DNA from: Pseudonocardia nigra | GTDB taxonomy: Bacteria > Actinomycetota > Actinomycetes > Mycobacteriales > Pseudonocardiaceae | Length of the DNA stretch: 44,412 bases | Direction of reading: 5' to 3' | Assembly (NCBI RefSeq): GCF_019396355.1 | Contig: NZ_JAHKRK010000045.1 | Coordinates: 1-44,412 of the forward strand | Part shown: positions 15,648 to 24,438 of the stretch, in pieces | Position numbering within the stretch: the stretch's first letter is position 1 | Layout: every line of letters begins with the position of its first letter | The notes under the pieces: generated by a model | Told to the model about the DNA's origin: nothing | What the model saw: only the letters and a program-made list of their open reading frames with translations | The model's database searches: none | Position numbers and translations under genes: made by a program

Positions 15648-17027
15648 ATGACCGCTCGCCTGAACCGCCGATCCCTGTTGTCCCGAGCCGCCGCACTCGG
15701 TGCGAGCACCGCCGTGCTCGGCACCGTCGACTCCCTGTTCGCCGGCCACGCGGCCGCCGCCGAGATCGCCCGCGACGGCGGCTACGGGCCGCTCCTGCCC
15801 GACCCCGACGGGCTGCTCGACCTGCGGCGCGGCTTCCGCTACACGGTGATCAGCCGGGAGGGTGAGCCGCTGCTGTCCGGCGAGGGACCGGTTCCCGGCA
15901 GGCACGACGGGATGGCCGCGTTCCCCGGCGGGCCGAACACGTTCCTGGTGCGCAACCACGAGAACCGGATGGACACGCCGCACCCGGTGCCCGCCATTCC
16001 CGAGCTGACCTACGACCCGGCGGCCAAGGGCGGCTGCACGGCGATGCGGCTCACCCGCAGCCACCAGCTGGTGGCCGAGGAGGTGGCGATCGCGGGCACC
16101 GCCGTCAACTGCGCCGGTGGCCCCACCCCGTGGAACACGTGGCTGACCTGCGAGGAGGCCGAGGAGAAGGCGGGCGAGGGCGGCTACACCCGTGACCACG
16201 GCTTCGTCTTCGAGGTCGACCCCTACGACATGGCTCGCAACCGCGACCCGCACCCGCTCACCGCGATGGGACGCTTCCAGCACGAGGCGGTCGCCATCGA
16301 CCCCCGCACCGGGATCGTCTACGAGACCGAGGACGCCTTCGAGCGGCCGTTCGGCCTGTACTACCGGTTCCTGCCGAACAAGCCGAAGGGCGGGCACGGC
16401 AGCCTGCGCGCCGGCGGCGCCCTCGAGGCGATGCGGGTTCCCGGCGTCCCGGACCTGTCGGTGGTGCAGGAGCCGGGCGCGTGCTTCGAGGGCATCGAGT
16501 GGGTGCCGGTACCCGACCCGCTGGCCGCGGAGACCCCGATCCGCCTGCAGGACTTCGGCAAGGGCGGGATCACGCACGCGCAGAAGCTCGAGGGCCACTA
16601 CTGGGGCAACGGCTCGGTGTACTTCGTCTCCAGCTTCGCGCAGGTGGAGGAGGGCTCCGCGGCCGAGCACAACGGGCAGGTCTGGCGGTACGACCCGGAG
16701 CGGAATGCGCTGACCCTCGAAGTCATCTTCGGTCCGAAGATCGACCCGGACCTGCCGGGCGAATCGCCGGACAACATCGCGCTGTACCCGCACGGCGGAC
16801 TGCTGGTGTGCGAGGACGGTGAGGGCGCCCAGCACGTGTTCGGCGTCGACCGGCGCGGCGAGGTCTACGCGTTGGCGCGCAACCGGCAGAACATCGGGAC
16901 GGAGGCCGAGCCAGCGTACGGCGAGTTCGCCGGGGTCACGTTCAGCGGCGACGGACGCACGTTGTTCGTGAACGTCTACAACCCCGGCACGACGTTCGCG
17001 ATCACCGGGCCCTGGCGCAAGCACTAA
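15648..17027 (+). CDS. PhoX-family (DUF839) phosphatase, Tat-exported
   Basis: A 459-residue secreted protein. The N-terminus has a twin-arginine signal (LNRRSLLSRAAALGASTAVL) with a likely cleavage after AGHAAAA. The mature part has PhoX/DUF839 features: PNTFLVRNHENRMDTPHP, NCAGGPTPWNTWLTCEEAEE, GRFQHEAVAIDPRTGIVYET and SPDNIALYPHGGLLVCEDG. Family members are metal-dependent alkaline phosphatases acting on phosphate esters outside the membrane. A ribosome-binding site (GGGAGG) lies 6-11 bp before the ATG. It is a single-gene unit between hairpins at 15425-15488 and 17037-17074. Confidence 0.9.
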   Translation: MTARLNRRSLLSRAAALGASTAVLGTVDSLFAGHAAAAEIARDGGYGPLLPDPDGLLDLRRGFRYTVISREGEPLLSGEGPVPGRHDGMAAFPGGPNTFLVRNHENRMDTPHPVPAIPELTYDPAAKGGCTAMRLTRSHQLVAEEVAIAGTAVNCAGGPTPWNTWLTCEEAEEKAGEGGYTRDHGFVFEVDPYDMARNRDPHPLTAMGRFQHEAVAIDPRTGIVYETEDAFERPFGLYYRFLPNKPKGGHGSLRAGGALEAMRVPGVPDLSVVQEPGACFEGIEWVPVPDPLAAETPIRLQDFGKGGITHAQKLEGHYWGNGSVYFVSSFAQVEEGSAAEHNGQVWRYDPERNALTLEVIFGPKIDPDLPGESPDNIALYPHGGLLVCEDGEGAQHVFGVDRRGEVYALARNRQNIGTEAEPAYGEFAGVTFSGDGRTLFVNVYNPGTTFAITGPWRKH

Positions 17028-17036
17028 CGCCGGGCG

Positions 17037-17074
17037 GACGAGCGGGCGGTTCCACGTGGAACCGCCCGCTCGTC
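17037..17074. terminator. Perfect 38-bp palindrome between convergent genes
   Basis: A 19-bp arm beginning GACGAGCGGGCGG is followed directly by its exact complement, with CACGTG at the centre. It sits 9 bp after the phosphatase stop and 21 bp from the stop of the convergent SDR gene, so it can serve as a bidirectional terminator. Confidence 0.85.
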
Positions 17075-17095
17075 GGGGTCACTGCTGCAGGCGGA

Positions 17096-17854
17096 TCACT
17101 GCTTGGGGCGCAGGCGCAGGCCCTGCATGCCGCCGTCCACCGCAAGAGCCGTGCCGGTGGTGGAGGCCGCCGCCGGGCTCGCGAGATAGGCGATCGCCGC
17201 GGCGACCTCCTGCGCGGACACCAGCCGCCCCATCGGCTGGCGGGCCTCGAGGGCGGTGCGCTCGGCCGCCGGGTCGGCCGCGGCGTCGAGCAGCCTGCCG
17301 ACCCACGGGGTGTCGGCGGTGCCGGGGTTCACGCAGTTGACGCGAATGCCCTCGGCGACGTGGTCGGCGGCCATGGCCAGCGTCAGCGACTGCACGGCAC
17401 CCTTGCTCGCGCTGTAGAGCGCGCGCTGCGGCAGGCCGGCAGTGGCTGCGATCGAGCACGTGTTGACGATCGCGGCGGCCTGCGACCGGCGCAGGTGCGG
17501 CAGCGCGGCGCGGCTGAGCCGGACGATGCCGAGCACGTTGACGTCGAACACCCGGTGCCATTCGTCGTCGGCGTTGGACTCGACGGTGCCCTGTGCGCCG
17601 ATCCCCGCGTTGTTCACGAGGATGTCCAGCCCGCCGAGCCGCTCCACCGCCTCGGCGACCGCCGCGTCCACCGACTGCTGGTCGGCGACGTCCGCGGTGA
17701 TGCCGATCAGCGGCTCCGCGATGCCGGACGGGTTCAGGTCGAGACAGGCCACCGTGGCCCCGCGCTCGGCGAGCAGCTGCGCGGCGGCCAGCCCGATCCC
17801 GGATCCGCCGCCGGTGACGATCGCCTTCAGCCCGGACAGCTCACCGGCGCTCAC
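17096..17854 (-). CDS. SDR family oxidoreductase (classical)
   Basis: A 252-residue classical short-chain dehydrogenase with all signatures: TGGGSGIG (cofactor loop, residues 14-21), acidic Asp after the second strand (CLDLN, favouring NAD), NNAG, the catalytic Ser in NTCSIAA, YSASK as Tyr-x3-Lys, and PGTADTPW. Unlike the SDR at 845-1618 its active site is complete. The substrate is unknown; it has no operon partner, being convergent with the phosphatase and 83 bp from the downstream end of the regulator gene. Confidence 0.93.
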   Translation of the reverse strand: MSAGELSGLKAIVTGGGSGIGLAAAQLLAERGATVACLDLNPSGIAEPLIGITADVADQQSVDAAVAEAVERLGGLDILVNNAGIGAQGTVESNADDEWHRVFDVNVLGIVRLSRAALPHLRRSQAAAIVNTCSIAATAGLPQRALYSASKGAVQSLTLAMAADHVAEGIRVNCVNPGTADTPWVGRLLDAAADPAAERTALEARQPMGRLVSAQEVAAAIAYLASPAAASTTGTALAVDGGMQGLRLRPKQ

Positions 17855-17937
17855 GACGCCCTCCCCGGGAACCCGTGCTCAGCGCCACTTGTCAGATCAA
17901 TCTTCAGCACGACAGGGACCGTACAGCGCGGCCCCTG

Positions 17938-18897
17938 CTACCTCTGGCCGCCGTACAGCTGCAGCAACCCGTCGCCGCGGCTGGTGCGCCGGACGAGGAC
18001 CCGTCGCCCCTCCCGCCTACGCGTCACAAGCCCGGCCGCCACCAGTGCGTCGACCTGGTGGGTGGCGGCACTCGGGGCGATCCGCATGGCCCGGGCGAGG
18101 CCGGACATGGCCCACTCGCCGTCCAGGTGCCGCAGCAGCCGGGAGCGTGCGGGTGTCAGCAGCGCGTCGAGGCCGTCGGGGTCGGCTGCGGGTGGTGCGG
18201 CCCCGGCCACCGGGTACGCCAGCCACACCAGGTCGGGGTGGTCCAGGTTGCTGATCGAGACATCCAGCCTGCTCATCACGGGCGCCAGCACGACGACCCG
18301 GTCGGTGGCGTCCAGCTCGGTGCCCTCCGGGTCCGGGAAGACCAGGGTCCCGTCCTCGGTGTGGCCCCGCGGATGGGCCTGCGCGAGCACCACGTCCAGG
18401 GCCCGGCGGGTCGCGGCGGCTCCGACCCGCTCGGCCTTCTGGCTGCGGAAGGGCTCCTCCCGCCGCCAGACCGGCTCCACCGCGGCCCACAGTCCGTCGA
18501 GCGCGTCGGCGAGATCGCGACTCCAGCGGGTCGGGTCGTCGACGATCCGCTGCCATTGCGGCGGAGGCGCTCCGTTGTAGGTGCGGTCCAGGTCGTCGTG
18601 GAGCTCGGCGGCCGACAGCCCGCGGAGGCGGTCGAGCTCGTGCCGGACATCGGTGTCGGTGCCCATGTCGGCGGGGCTCAGGCAGTCCGGTCCGACGGAG
18701 CTGCCGGGGGCGACGATGCGCGAGACGGCGCGCAGGCTGCGGCCGCTGAACCGCTGGGCGACCCGCGCGGCGGCGCTGTCGATCCCGCGCAGCCGGTCCC
18801 GCGCCCCGGCGCAGGCGAGCGCACTCGAATAGGGATCGAACGTCACGCGCACGGCCGCGCGCGGGTCGATCCGCACCCTGCTCACCGGCACATCCAT
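17938..18897 (-). CDS. Winged helix-turn-helix transcriptional regulator (ArsR-like, C-terminal HTH)
   Basis: A 319-residue protein with an N-terminal domain of unknown fold and a C-terminal DNA-binding domain: SRLLRHLDGEWAMSGLARAM, then RIAPSAATHQVDALVAAGLV and TRRREGRRVLVRRT, an ArsR-type winged helix with a basic wing. It resembles the actinobacterial DUF5937/ArsR-type regulators. The ATG at 18897 (MDVPVSRVRIDP) was preferred over the in-frame upstream start at 18936, whose extra residues look like non-coding sequence. The SDR at 17096 lies downstream on the same strand and could be a target. Confidence 0.8.
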   Translation of the reverse strand: MDVPVSRVRIDPRAAVRVTFDPYSSALACAGARDRLRGIDSAAARVAQRFSGRSLRAVSRIVAPGSSVGPDCLSPADMGTDTDVRHELDRLRGLSAAELHDDLDRTYNGAPPPQWQRIVDDPTRWSRDLADALDGLWAAVEPVWRREEPFRSQKAERVGAAATRRALDVVLAQAHPRGHTEDGTLVFPDPEGTELDATDRVVVLAPVMSRLDVSISNLDHPDLVWLAYPVAGAAPPAADPDGLDALLTPARSRLLRHLDGEWAMSGLARAMRIAPSAATHQVDALVAAGLVTRRREGRRVLVRRTSRGDGLLQLYGGQR

Positions 18898-19161
18898 CGC
18901 GCCCCCCGCCGCCCGGGACGAGCATGCGGCGCTCACGGTCCGGGCCGGCCGATCCTACGGACTCCACGCGGTTCTGCACGCGCCCCTTACAGCGGCCGAT
19001 CGCTTCGGTGATCGTTGAAATGGGCGGACACGCCGGTCCGGCCGGAAGCAGGATCGTTCCCGCGGGGGGCGCCGGGGCCGGCTCGTCGGTCGCCGGGGGG
19101 ACGGCCGGCGAGCCATGCCCACGCCGTTCATGCACCCCGTTTCGGCGGAGGCGCCCCGTCG

Positions 19162-19218
19162 ACGGGGGGCATGGGCCGCGACGGGGTGCATGGGCCGCGA
19201 CGGGGGGCATGGGCCGCG
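19162..19218. repeat. Three 19-bp tandem repeats
   Basis: Three head-to-tail units ACGGGG(G/T)GCATGGGCCGCG run from 19162 to 19218, differing at one base in the middle copy; a decayed fourth begins at 19219. An inverted partial copy (CATGCACCCCGT) lies upstream at about 19134. They are outside the core promoter of the rightward operon. Confidence 0.85.
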
Positions 19219-19281
19219 AAGGGGAGCGTGGCGCGCGCGTGCCACCCGAGTGGGCCGTCCCAGGAACGTCTTACCGGGCTC

Positions 19282-19316
19282 TTGACAGTTCTCTCGCGTC
19301 GGTGGAAATTTTCACC
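19282..19316 (+). promoter_or_regulatory. Promoter with operator-like dyad for the sugar uptake operon
   Basis: A consensus -35 box TTGACA lies at 19282-19287. The -10 position, 17 bp later, falls inside the AT-rich dyad GGTGGAAATTTTCACC (19301-19316), 29 bp before the regulator ATG. RpiR/MurR proteins bind AT-rich dyads of the GAAA-TTTC type (established for several members), so this is a good candidate for autoregulation by the downstream gene. Confidence 0.55.
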
Positions 19317-19345
19317 ACCTCGCATCGACGCGAAAGGTTCTGCTG

Positions 19346-20305
19346 ATGGCGGTGGCGGCCGGCTCGGACACGCCCGTCGAGGCGGGCTCGGGGCAGCTCC
19401 TCGTGCGCCTGCGCAGCCTGCTGCCCGGCCTCACCGGCGCGGTGCGACAGGTCGCCGACGCGATCCTGGAGGACCCCGGGTGGGCCTCCCGCGCCACGAT
19501 CACCGAGCTCGGTGAGCGCAGCGGCACCTCGCCCGCCACGGTCACCCGGTTCTGTCGCACGCTCGGCGTCGCCGGGTACACCGAGCTGCGGGTCGGCATC
19601 GCCACCGACATCGGCCGCGCCGACCAGGCCGGCTGGGAGCTCGGCATCGGCGCCGACGTGCTGCCGACCGACCCGCTCGACCGCGTGCTGCGCACGTTGC
19701 TGGCGGTGGACCTGCAGGCCATGCACGAGACCGCGGCCGCGCTGGACCTCACCGCCATGGACGCGGTGGTCGACGCCGTGGTGGCCGCGCGGCGCGTCGA
19801 CTTCTACGCCACCGGCGGCAGCGCGGCCGTGCTCGAGGACCAGCAGCTGCGGCTGTACCGGATCGGGATCGCCACCTGGACCTGGTCGGACGTGCACAAC
19901 GGGCTCACCAGCGCTGCGCTCCTCGGGCCCGGCGACGTGGCGGTAGCCCTGTCGCACAGCGGGCGCACCACCGAGACCGTCGAGACGCTCGCCAGGGCCC
20001 GGGCCCGCGGCGCGACGACGGTGGCCATCACGAACTTCCCCACCTCGCCGATCGCCGAGGTGGCCGACCACCTGCTGGGCACGGCGGTGCGCGAGACGTC
20101 GTTCCGCGCCGGGGCCATGTCGGCGCGGCACTCCCAGTTCCTGGTGCTCGACCTGCTGTACCTGGCCGTCGCCCAGCGCACCCACGAGCGGGCCACCGAT
20201 GCGTTCGGCCGTACCGCCGACGCGGTGGCGGCCCACCGGATCCCGCACGAGCCGAGGTCGCGGGGCGCCGTGGCGCGCCCAGCCGACTCCCCGCGGGGTG
20301 CCTGA
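19346..20305 (+). CDS. MurR/RpiR family transcriptional regulator
   Basis: A 319-residue regulator: an N-terminal helix-turn-helix domain (residues about 20-95, TITELGERSGTSPATVTRFC, then RTLGVAGYTELR) and a C-terminal SIS phosphosugar-binding domain (VDFYATGGSAAVLEDQQLRL, VAVALSHSGRTTETVETLAR). Such proteins sense a sugar phosphate and control sugar uptake and catabolism. The GTGs and other upstream codons lack a ribosome-binding site; AAAGG lies 9-13 bp before the chosen ATG. The last base of its stop is the first base of the next start (TGATG), so it is coupled to the SIS-domain gene and leads the operon. Confidence 0.93.
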   Translation: MAVAAGSDTPVEAGSGQLLVRLRSLLPGLTGAVRQVADAILEDPGWASRATITELGERSGTSPATVTRFCRTLGVAGYTELRVGIATDIGRADQAGWELGIGADVLPTDPLDRVLRTLLAVDLQAMHETAAALDLTAMDAVVDAVVAARRVDFYATGGSAAVLEDQQLRLYRIGIATWTWSDVHNGLTSAALLGPGDVAVALSHSGRTTETVETLARARARGATTVAITNFPTSPIAEVADHLLGTAVRETSFRAGAMSARHSQFLVLDLLYLAVAQRTHERATDAFGRTADAVAAHRIPHEPRSRGAVARPADSPRGA

Positions 20306-21105
20306 TGGCCGAGACCAGCACCGGTACCGACATCGGTACCAGCACCGAAACCGACACCGAGGTGTCCGCCGCCGCCTTCACGGCCGCGGCGGAAGCGGCC
20401 GTCCGCCGGGTGGGGTCCGGGCAGGCGGCCGCCGTCGCCAGGGCGGTGAACCTGGTCGTCGAAGGGCTGCGCGCGGGAGGGGTCGTGCAGGCCTTCGGCA
20501 CCGGGCACTCGCAGGCGCTGGCGATGGAGCTGGCCGGACGCGCCGGCGGCCTCGTCCCCACGAACATGATCGCCCTGCGCGACCTGGTCCTGCTGGGCGG
20601 GGACCCGCCGGACGTGCTGTTCACCGAGCACCTCGAGCGCGATCCCGCGGTGGCCCGCAGGCTCTACGACCTCGCGGGCGTGCAGCAGAGCGACGTGTTC
20701 GTGCTCGCCTCGAACTCCGGGGGCAACGGCTCGGTGGTCGAGATGGCGCGGATCGTGAAGGAGCGCGGGCACCGGCTCATCGCGATCACGTCGATGGCGC
20801 ACACCTCGCGGGTGACCTCGCGCCACCCGTCCGGCCTGCGGCTGTTCGAGCTCGCCGACGTCGTGCTCGACAACGGCGCCCCCTACGGCGACGCCGTGCT
20901 CCGCGCGGGGGACGTCGCGGTGTGTGCCGTCTCGTCGATCACCGCGGCGCTGCTCGCGCAGATGATCGTGGCGGAGGTCGTGCGCACGATGCTCGCCGCG
21001 GGTGAGACCCCGCCGGTCTACGTCTCGTCGAACGTGCCGGAGGGCGACGCCCACAACATGGCCCTGGAATCCCGTTACGCCTGTCGCATCCGCCGACCCG
21101 CCTGA
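20305..21105 (+). CDS. SIS domain sugar isomerase-like protein (UPF0309-like)
   Basis: A 266-residue cytosolic protein with a Thr/Glu-rich N-terminal 20 residues (GTDIGTSTETDTEVS) and one SIS domain: VVQAFGTGHSQALAMELAGR, ALRDLVLLGG, DVFVLASNSGGNGSVVEMAR and AITSMAHTSRVTSRHPSG. The pattern matches the UPF0309/'sugar isomerase domain' group rather than GlmS, NagB or MurQ. It likely isomerises or binds an amino-sugar phosphate produced from the sugar imported by the downstream ABC transporter (inference from context). It is translationally coupled to the regulator. Confidence 0.85.
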   Translation: MAETSTGTDIGTSTETDTEVSAAAFTAAAEAAVRRVGSGQAAAVARAVNLVVEGLRAGGVVQAFGTGHSQALAMELAGRAGGLVPTNMIALRDLVLLGGDPPDVLFTEHLERDPAVARRLYDLAGVQQSDVFVLASNSGGNGSVVEMARIVKERGHRLIAITSMAHTSRVTSRHPSGLRLFELADVVLDNGAPYGDAVLRAGDVAVCAVSSITAALLAQMIVAEVVRTMLAAGETPPVYVSSNVPEGDAHNMALESRYACRIRRPA

Positions 21106-21146
21106 AGGTCGCGGCCGGAAAGGCCGCTGATGTCAAGGAGGACATC

Positions 21147-22574
21147 ATGAACCCGCCCCGTCGCAGTTCCGACCTCGATCGCCGGCAGTTCCTCCAGCGG
21201 CTGGCCGCGGCCGGGCTGCTCGCCGTGCCCGGCGCAGGCGTGCTCTCGGCGTGTGCCACGGCCGGGGGAGGCGCCACCGGCGCCGTCGAGGGGGAGCGGA
21301 GTGCGCAGAACCCGCTCGGGGTCGCCGTGGACGCCCCCCTGGACGTGGTGATCTTCAAGGGTGGGTACGGGGACGAGTACGCGCTGTTCCACCAGTCGCT
21401 CTACGAGCGCCAGTACCCGGGCGCGCAGATCTCGCACACGGCGACCACACAGATCGCGCAGGAGATGCAGCCGCGGTTCGTCGCGGGCAACCCGCCGGAC
21501 GTGCTGGACGACTCGGGCGCGCAGAAGATCGAGTACGCCACGCTCGTCAACGAGGACCAGCTGGCCGACCTCGCCCCGCTGCTCGACGCCCCGTCGGTCG
21601 ACGACCCGAACGTCCCCGTGCGCGACACGCTGCTGCCCGGCGTGATCGAGTCGGGCACCTTCGGCGACCGGTGCCTCATGCTGAACTACGTCTACGAGAC
21701 GTTCGCGGTCTGGTACTCGAAGCCGTTGTTCGAGCAGAACGGCTGGCAGGTGCCGACCACGTGGGACGAGATGATGGCGGTCTGCGAGCAGATCAAGGCC
21801 GCGGGCATCTCCCCGTTCGCCTACGGCGGTACCAATGCGGGCGACTACCTGATCGATCTCAACCTCGGCGCGGCGATCAAGCAGGGCGGCCTCGACGTCG
21901 TCCGCAACATCGACAACCTGGAGCCCGGCGCCTGGAAGCAGGACACCGTGGTCGCGGCCACGCAGGGCATCGAGGAGATGGTCCGCAAGGGCTACTTCAT
22001 GCCGGGCTCCGAGGCGCTCAAGCACACCGAGGCGCAGACGGCCTGGGTGCAGGGGCAGGCGGCGTTCTACGTCTCGGGCTCGTGGCTGGAGAACGAGATG
22101 AAGGGCATCGCCCCGGAGGGTTTCACGATGACCGCGGCGCCGGTGCCGCTGCTCGACAGCGGCGGGGCGATGCCCGCCACCGCCCTGCGGACCCAGCCCG
22201 CCGAGGCGTTCGTGGTGCCGGCCAGGGCCAAGAACGTCAACGGCGGCCTCGAGTACGTGCGGCTGATGCTCTCGAAGGAGGGCGCTGCCGAGTTCGCCGA
22301 GCTGACCGCGTCGGTGCCCGCCACGCGCGGCGCCACCGCGAGCGCGCAGAAGACGCCCGCTCTGGAGTCGGTGTCCGCGGCGCTGGACGCGGCGGGTGAC
22401 GACGTCTTCAGCTGGAAGTTCCGGATCTGGTATGCGCCGTTCAGCCAGGTCCTGAAGACCGAGACGACCAACCTGCTGGCGGGCCGGATCAACGCCGACA
22501 CCTACCTGTCCACCCTGCAGGCGGAGTCGGACCGGATCGCCGCCGACGACAGCATCCCCAAGTACCAGCGCTGA
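21147..22574 (+). CDS. ngcE: N-acetylglucosamine/diacetylchitobiose-type ABC transporter substrate-binding lipoprotein
   Basis: A 475-residue extracytoplasmic binding protein of the NgcE type. The signal has a twin-arginine-like start (DLDRRQFLQRLAAAGLLAV) and a lipobox (VLSACATA), so it is probably a Tat-exported lipoprotein. The body follows the NgcE pattern: VVIFKGGYGDEYALFHQSLY, FVAGNPPDVLDDSGAQKI, MLNYVYETFAVWYSKPLFEQ, AYGGTNAGDYLIDLNLG. A strong ribosome-binding site (AAGGAGGA, 21136-21143) precedes the ATG. In Streptomyces NgcE binds GlcNAc and chitobiose; the same ligand is likely but not proven here. Confidence 0.9.
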   Translation: MNPPRRSSDLDRRQFLQRLAAAGLLAVPGAGVLSACATAGGGATGAVEGERSAQNPLGVAVDAPLDVVIFKGGYGDEYALFHQSLYERQYPGAQISHTATTQIAQEMQPRFVAGNPPDVLDDSGAQKIEYATLVNEDQLADLAPLLDAPSVDDPNVPVRDTLLPGVIESGTFGDRCLMLNYVYETFAVWYSKPLFEQNGWQVPTTWDEMMAVCEQIKAAGISPFAYGGTNAGDYLIDLNLGAAIKQGGLDVVRNIDNLEPGAWKQDTVVAATQGIEEMVRKGYFMPGSEALKHTEAQTAWVQGQAAFYVSGSWLENEMKGIAPEGFTMTAAPVPLLDSGGAMPATALRTQPAEAFVVPARAKNVNGGLEYVRLMLSKEGAAEFAELTASVPATRGATASAQKTPALESVSAALDAAGDDVFSWKFRIWYAPFSQVLKTETTNLLAGRINADTYLSTLQAESDRIAADDSIPKYQR

Positions 22575-22584
22575 GGACCGGGCC

Positions 22585-23496
22585 ATGCGCTACGGCAAGT
22601 ACCGCTTCATCGCGAGCTTCCTCGTCGTGCCGCTCGCGCTCTACGTCGTGTTCGTCGTGTCGCCGTACCTGCAGGCCTTCTACATCTCGATGACCGACTG
22701 GAGCGGCTTCTCCGGCAGCCAGAACTTCATCGGGTTGGGCAACTACGTCGAGCTCGCGACCGACGCGCGGTTCTGGCGGGCGATGAGCCACAACGCGCTG
22801 ATGCTCGTGGTGGTGCCGCTGGTGACGATCGCGCTCGCGCTGTTCCTCGCCACCATGACCACGCTCGCGGGCCGTCACGGCGTGATCGGACACGGCGGCG
22901 TGCGCGGGTCGCGGTTCTACCAGGTGGTGTACTTCTTCCCGCACGTCGTGCCCGTGGTCATCGCGGGTGTGCTGTTCGCGTTCTTCTACAACCCCCAGGC
23001 CGGCCTGCTCAACAGCGTGCTGCGGCTGGTCGGGTTCGAGTGGCTCACCCGGCCGTGGCTCGGCGACACCACGTTCGCCCTGCCCGCCGTGATGGCGGTG
23101 CTGATCTGGGGGGCGGTGGGCTTCTACTACGTGCTGTTCAGCGCGGCGATGAAGTCGGTGCCCTCCGACGTGTTCGAGGCGGCGACGCTCGACGGCGCCG
23201 GACGCATGCGCACGTTCTGGAGCATCACGCTGCCGATGATCTGGGACAGCGTCCAGGTCTCCTACATCTACCTGGGGATCATGGTGCTGGACGCTTTCGC
23301 GCTGCTGCAGGTGATGCTTCCCGAGGGCGGGCCGGACGGGTCCACGGAGGTCGTCGCCCAGTACCTGTACCGGGCGGCGTTCACCGAGGGCCGGTTCGGC
23401 TACGCCTCGGCGATCGGCGTGGCGCTGTGCTTCGTGACCCTGCTGCTGGCCGTCGCCGTCCTGCGGCTGAGCCGCCGCGAGCAGGTCGAGTACTAG
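22585..23496 (+). CDS. ngcF: ABC sugar transporter permease (NgcF-like)
   Basis: A 303-residue permease of the MalF/NgcF class with six predicted membrane segments. The EAA loop that docks on the ATPase is EAATLDGAGRMRTFWSITLP at about residues 195-214. The sequence begins MRYGKYRFIASFLVVPLALY. It lies 10 bp after the binding-protein gene and 11 bp before the second permease. No ATPase gene is in the operon, as in Streptomyces ngcEFG, where the shared ATPase MsiK drives transport (established there; assumed here). Confidence 0.9.
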   Translation: MRYGKYRFIASFLVVPLALYVVFVVSPYLQAFYISMTDWSGFSGSQNFIGLGNYVELATDARFWRAMSHNALMLVVVPLVTIALALFLATMTTLAGRHGVIGHGGVRGSRFYQVVYFFPHVVPVVIAGVLFAFFYNPQAGLLNSVLRLVGFEWLTRPWLGDTTFALPAVMAVLIWGAVGFYYVLFSAAMKSVPSDVFEAATLDGAGRMRTFWSITLPMIWDSVQVSYIYLGIMVLDAFALLQVMLPEGGPDGSTEVVAQYLYRAAFTEGRFGYASAIGVALCFVTLLLAVAVLRLSRREQVEY

Positions 23497-23507
23497 GAGG
23501 CCTTGCG

Positions 23508-24425
23508 ATGACGCTCGACACGCCGGCGCCCGCGGCCCCGGCAAGCCCGCCCGCGTCGCCGCCCCGGTCCCACGGTCGTCCGTCCGGGGGCGGTTCGGCG
23601 GGGGAGCGGACGCTCAACGTGTTCTCCCACGGCATCCTCGTGGTGTGGGCGGTCCTCGTGGCCGTGCCGCTGGTCTGGGCGGTGCTCACGGCGTTCAAGT
23701 CCGACCGCGAGATCTTCACGAGCCCGTGGAGCCTGCCGACCGAATGGCACTTCGACAACTTCGTGCGGGCCTGGACGACCGCCAACATCGGGCAGTACTT
23801 CCTCAACAGCGCCATCGTCGTCTGTTCGTCGGTGGTGCTGGTGATGCTGCTCGGGGCGATGGCGGCCTACGTGCTCGCCCGGTACGAGTTCCCCGGCCGC
23901 AACGTCATCTACTACGCGTTCGTCACCGGGATGACGTTCCCGATCTTCCTGGCGCTCGTGCCGCTGTTCTTCGTGGTGCAGAACGTGGGGATGCTCGGCA
24001 CCTACCACGGGCTGATCCTCGTCTACACCGCGCACGCGCTGCCGTTCACGGTGTTCTTCCTGACCGGGTTCTTCCGGACGCTGCCGGCCGCGCTGGCCGA
24101 GGCCGCGCTGCTGGACGGCTGCTCGCACGCGGGCGCGTTCTTCCGCGTGATGCTGCCGCTCGCCCGGCCCGGGCTGATCAGCGTGGGGATCTTCAACTTC
24201 CTCGGGCTGTGGAACCAGTACCTGCTGCCGCTGGTGCTGATGCCCGACAGCGAGCGCTACGTGCTCTCGCAGGGCCTCGCGGTGCTGGCGGCCAACCAGG
24301 GCTACCGGTCGGACTGGAGCGCGCTGTTCGCGGGCCTGGTGATCGCGCTGCTGCCGGTGCTCGCGGTGTACATCGCGTTCCAGCGGCGGATCCAGGAGGG
24401 GCTGAGCGTGGGGGCGCTGAAGTAG
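23508..24425 (+). CDS. ngcG: ABC sugar transporter permease (NgcG-like)
   Basis: A 305-residue MalG-class permease. A Pro/Ala/Ser-rich cytoplasmic N-terminus (about 35 residues) precedes six membrane segments. The EAA loop is EAALLDGCSHAGAFFRVMLP. The family's C-terminal helix is followed by FQRRIQEGLSVGALK, a classic ending. The ATG at 23508 has AGGAGG (23495-23500). It is the last gene of the operon and is followed by a hairpin at 24439-24487. Confidence 0.92.
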   Translation: MTLDTPAPAAPASPPASPPRSHGRPSGGGSAGERTLNVFSHGILVVWAVLVAVPLVWAVLTAFKSDREIFTSPWSLPTEWHFDNFVRAWTTANIGQYFLNSAIVVCSSVVLVMLLGAMAAYVLARYEFPGRNVIYYAFVTGMTFPIFLALVPLFFVVQNVGMLGTYHGLILVYTAHALPFTVFFLTGFFRTLPAALAEAALLDGCSHAGAFFRVMLPLARPGLISVGIFNFLGLWNQYLLPLVLMPDSERYVLSQGLAVLAANQGYRSDWSALFAGLVIALLPVLAVYIAFQRRIQEGLSVGALK

Positions 24426-24438
24426 GGGCACCCACTGA

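Larger units (their letters stand above)
18898..19345. other. 448-bp divergent intergenic region
   Basis: This is the region between the winged-helix regulator (leftward) and the RpiR-type regulator (rightward). It holds three copies of a 19-bp tandem repeat (19162-19218) and the promoter and operator candidate of the rightward operon (19282-19316). No conserved coding frame was found; short frames on both strands are shadows of the repeats. Confidence 0.6.
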
